A stretch of DNA of 17,123 nt, from NCBI GenBank assembly GCA_902462525.1, contig CABQCA010000033.1, positions 1-17,123 on the forward strand, read 5' to 3'. Below are positions 14,912-17,123 of the stretch, piece by piece (the first letter of the stretch is position 1; every line of letters begins with the position of its first letter). The position numbers and the translations under genes are program-made. The notes under the pieces were generated by a model. It was not told the DNA's origin and did no database searches. It worked only from the letters and a program-made list of their open reading frames with translations. This stretch comes from an uncultured Porphyromonadaceae bacterium. Lineage in GTDB: Bacteria; Bacteroidota; Bacteroidia; Bacteroidales; Muribaculaceae.

Positions 14912-15526
14912 TCATTCTGTCAGATAAAGACAAGATTCAGGACCCATGTTGAATATCAGGTCGAGCACACTCAGACCGCCGGTAAAACCAATTATTCCGC
15001 TTCTGAGCTGGCAGTATGGAGCAGGCTCGCCGAGTACTTCGTCGAAAGGCCGACGACGATAGTCGTCGGTATCAGTTACGATACCGTCCGAGTCCTCCAT
15101 ACACAGCACACCGCGCACAATGGCGTCGGCACGGGCGCACAATTCTGTTACCGGAAGCCCGACAATATCCTCGCTGAACAAGGGCAACAGACGGTCGATA
15201 TAGAACTCGAAGAACGGGGTGCGGCTGTAGGCCGTGGCAAGAGCATTGGGCATCGGCAGCCACCATTTGCCGTGGTCAGAAACCGTGACATCGTTCCAGA
15301 CACATTCACCGGCCGGCTTTGCCACCGGCACCGTCAGCAACTGCACACCCGGAGCATCGACTATGGCAAAGCGGTGTACGCTCTTGAAACGTTTGTCGAA
15401 ACGGAGTTCTGTATCGACACGCGCACGCTCATAGCGGCTCATCAGACGGTAGTAGGCAACAGAGCCGAACAACTGGGGAGGCAAAAGCACCTCCGTGCCC
15501 GGATAGAGCAGGGGATAGTGCTTCAT
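14912..15526 (-). CDS. WbqC-family protein
   Basis: This 204-aa cytoplasmic protein matches the WbqC-like family by its opening Y-P-G-T-E-V-L-L-P-P-Q-L-F-G-S-V-A-Y-Y, a central F-F-E-F-Y-I-D-R-L-L-P-L-F and a terminal M-G-P-E-S-C-L-Y-L. Some WbqC-family members sit in O-antigen or sugar-biosynthesis clusters and the family has been linked to such pathways, but no reaction can be assigned here. Its ATG overlaps the lepB stop by 4 bp (TCAT on the plus strand at 15523-15526), so the two are translationally coupled. No intrinsic terminator was seen after it, so transcription may continue into lrp. Confidence 0.82.
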   Translation of the reverse strand: MKHYPLLYPGTEVLLPPQLFGSVAYYRLMSRYERARVDTELRFDKRFKSVHRFAIVDAPGVQLLTVPVAKPAGECVWNDVTVSDHGKWWLPMPNALATAYSRTPFFEFYIDRLLPLFSEDIVGLPVTELCARADAIVRGVLCMEDSDGIVTDTDDYRRRPFDEVLGEPAPYCQLRSGIIGFTGGLSVLDLIFNMGPESCLYLTE

Positions 15527-16998
15527 TTATCGGGATTGGCATCGCGGAGAATGCGGTTGAAACGTATTTTGCCGTCGAAAAGTCCGTGCTCGCGGTCGAA
15601 TGATGCCAGCACTATCATCGGAGTGCCAACAATATGGTCCTCGGGCACGAAACCCCAGAAACGCGAGTCCTGCGAATTGTCGCGGTTGTCACCCATCATG
15701 AAGTAGTAGTCCATTCCGAAAGTATAGCTGTCGGCGGGTTTTCCGTCTATATAGGCGCGGCCCTCTTCATAATCGAAGTAGGCTTCGGGGTGGTTCTCAT
15801 AGTTGCGGATAGCACGCTCATAGACGGGCCAGCTTTCGGAAGTGAGCTTCACTGTACTTCCCTTTGAAGGTATGAACAGACCCTCGTCGCCTCCGAAATT
15901 GGAAATTGTCCAGTCGCCGTCGTCGCCGTAAGGGAAGGTATAACTCTTCGTATCGGAGCCTTCGAAGTAACCTGAAATATCATTGAACTTGGCTATATCG
16001 GCAATGAGTCCGTCGGCACGCATTGTTTCTATCATTCCGGCAGTGAGTGGTGCCAGATAGGCATAGCTGTCGTGAGGCGCGTTTTCGAGGAAAGGCTGCA
16101 GATTGATGCGCGAAGGCGACATCGGCTCGATAACACTGAGGTCGCTCACGGCAATACCGAGATTGCGGAGGTCGGTATCGTCAAGCGGACGTGTGGTGGC
16201 GAAGACATAGTTGAACTGTACATTCTTCGGGAACTCACGAGCCAGACCATCGATAAAGACAGTATCGTTCACTATTTTCAGACGCTGCCCCGGAAGACCC
16301 ACGGCACGCTTAACAAAATTCTGGCGGCGGTCTACCGGCCGGTAGATGATATCACCGAAGGTAGCCTTGTCGGTCTTTATGCGTTCGCGTCCGTACTCCC
16401 TCACGAGCATATCGTAATAGAGCGGTGTTTCCTCGAATTTCGATGCCACTGTGTCGCCGGCCGGAAAATTGAACACCACTATATCGCCTTCCTCGACATT
16501 GCGGAGGCCCTTGAGACGGCGGTATTCATTGGAAGGACTGTCGAGGTACGACTTCACGCCGAAGAGACTGTTGTGAACAAGCGGAAAATGCACCGGCGTC
16601 ATCGGCACCCGGGGACCGTAAACCATCTTGTTCACCCAAAGATAATCGCCGGTAAGCAGAGTCTTCTCAAGCGAGCTCGACGGTATCTGATAGTTCTGGC
16701 CCACGAAAGCGAAAACAAAGTACACAAGCACCAAAGCATATACAATGGCATCGACCCAGCTCATCACCGTACGTATGGCCTTCGACTTACTCTTCTTCCA
16801 CCATGTGAAAGGTATGTAACCTGTGATGTAGATGTCGAACAGCAGCAGCTCGAACACTGCCAGCCACCAGGTGCGCATCCACACCACCCACAGCAGAAAA
16901 ATCAACGACACGACGCCGAAACGGATCCAGCGTGTTGTCTTCACTTCTTTCAGGCGGCGCTTGAAACCGGCCGCAAAACCTTTATCTTTGTTTTCCAT
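15523..16998 (-). CDS. lepB: Signal peptidase I
   Basis: Signal peptidase I cleaves Sec/Tat signal peptides at the outer face of the inner membrane using a Ser-Lys dyad. The 491-aa protein has hydrophobic membrane segments at about 24-41, 44-64 and 80-100. The catalytic serine is Ser109 in I-P-S-S-S-L-E-K-T-L, the general base Lys230 in N-F-V-K-R-A-V-G-L-P-G, and box E is M-G-D-N-R-D-N-S-Q-D-S-R at 435-446. It is far longer than E. coli LepB (324 aa): both the Ser-to-Lys and Lys-to-box-E intervals are expanded. The residue after the catalytic serine is Leu rather than the usual Met. The gene is followed by an overlapping WbqC-family gene. Confidence 0.95.
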   Translation of the reverse strand: MENKDKGFAAGFKRRLKEVKTTRWIRFGVVSLIFLLWVVWMRTWWLAVFELLLFDIYITGYIPFTWWKKSKSKAIRTVMSWVDAIVYALVLVYFVFAFVGQNYQIPSSSLEKTLLTGDYLWVNKMVYGPRVPMTPVHFPLVHNSLFGVKSYLDSPSNEYRRLKGLRNVEEGDIVVFNFPAGDTVASKFEETPLYYDMLVREYGRERIKTDKATFGDIIYRPVDRRQNFVKRAVGLPGQRLKIVNDTVFIDGLAREFPKNVQFNYVFATTRPLDDTDLRNLGIAVSDLSVIEPMSPSRINLQPFLENAPHDSYAYLAPLTAGMIETMRADGLIADIAKFNDISGYFEGSDTKSYTFPYGDDGDWTISNFGGDEGLFIPSKGSTVKLTSESWPVYERAIRNYENHPEAYFDYEEGRAYIDGKPADSYTFGMDYYFMMGDNRDNSQDSRFWGFVPEDHIVGTPMIVLASFDREHGLFDGKIRFNRILRDANPDK

Positions 16999-17019
16999 TT
17001 TCTATAATATACAAGTTCA

Positions 17020-17049
17020 CAAAAGTAGCAAAAATCCGCCAATTCACAA
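17020..17049 (-). promoter_or_regulatory. Promoter of lepB
   Basis: On the minus strand, TTG (complement of 17047-17049) precedes TACTTTTG (complement of 17020-17027) by 19 bp. The -7 is an exact TAnnTTTG match and the -33 is a partial match. Transcription would start near 17013, about 15 nt before the lepB ATG. The remaining right flank, to 17123, is AT-rich and shows no gene. Confidence 0.6.
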
Positions 17050-17123
17050 TAATTCTTCTGAAGTCAGTCAGGGTTGACGCATCTTAATTTTTTACAACGT
17101 CAAAACTTTTTAATGCGTAAAGG

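Noticed and set aside
16072..17007. A 311-codon open frame on the plus strand opposite lepB
   Set aside because: The opposite strand encodes signal peptidase I with all catalytic motifs. The plus-strand product is His/Arg-rich with no domain and no promoter.
1..17123. CRISPR arrays, tRNA or rRNA genes, insertion sequences, integrase or phage genes
   Set aside because: No spaced short repeats, RNA-gene patterns, transposase-like proteins or terminal inverted repeats were found. The only notable repeats are the coding ones in the two lipoprotein genes.

Overview
The window looks like chromosomal DNA from a Bacteroidales bacterium, plausibly Muribaculaceae-like; the family is an inference, the order is well supported. 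The evidence is a TonB-dependent receptor with a carboxypeptidase-regulatory N-terminal domain, two lipoproteins whose mature N-termini are acid-rich (C-D-D-D-F and C-Q-D-D-F) like Bacteroidetes surface-export signals, DUF5689 and DUF1573 proteins, AT-rich translation starts without Shine-Dalgarno motifs, and several promoters of the Bacteroidetes type (TTTG, 19-21 bp, TAnnTTTG). No tRNA, rRNA, CRISPR array or insertion sequence was seen.

Left part (1-7758): an AT-rich leader with a promoter candidate and a perfect 9-bp hairpin precedes a three-gene plus-strand operon. It encodes a 926-aa TonB-dependent receptor and two mosaic surface lipoproteins of 699 and 830 aa. Both lipoproteins start with a DUF5689-like domain, continue with OB-fold-like modules and end in the same C-terminal beta domain. 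The last module and C-terminal domain form a direct repeat of about 0.8 kb between the two genes, including 110 bp of perfect identity. A strong bidirectional terminator closes the operon. This is the most novel part: a receptor paired with repeat-built OB-type surface lipoproteins instead of a SusD. Its substrate cannot be read from the sequence; nucleic-acid-derived nutrients are one hypothesis.

Middle (7759-12355): a minus-strand exported TlpA-type thioredoxin shares a divergent promoter region with meaB (GTPase chaperone of methylmalonyl-CoA mutase), which overlaps a small exported DUF1573 protein. After a 249-bp gap comes recA, with an unusually acidic C-terminal tail and a strong hairpin terminator.

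Right part (12356-17123): all genes are on the minus strand. In transcription order they are lepB (signal peptidase I, enlarged) and a WbqC-family gene, overlapping by ATGA; then, behind its own promoter, an Lrp/AsnC regulator overlapping by ATGA a membrane-anchored degenerate protein kinase; and finally a GNAT-like protein that converges on recA. Apart from the pseudokinase this is mostly ordinary core genome.
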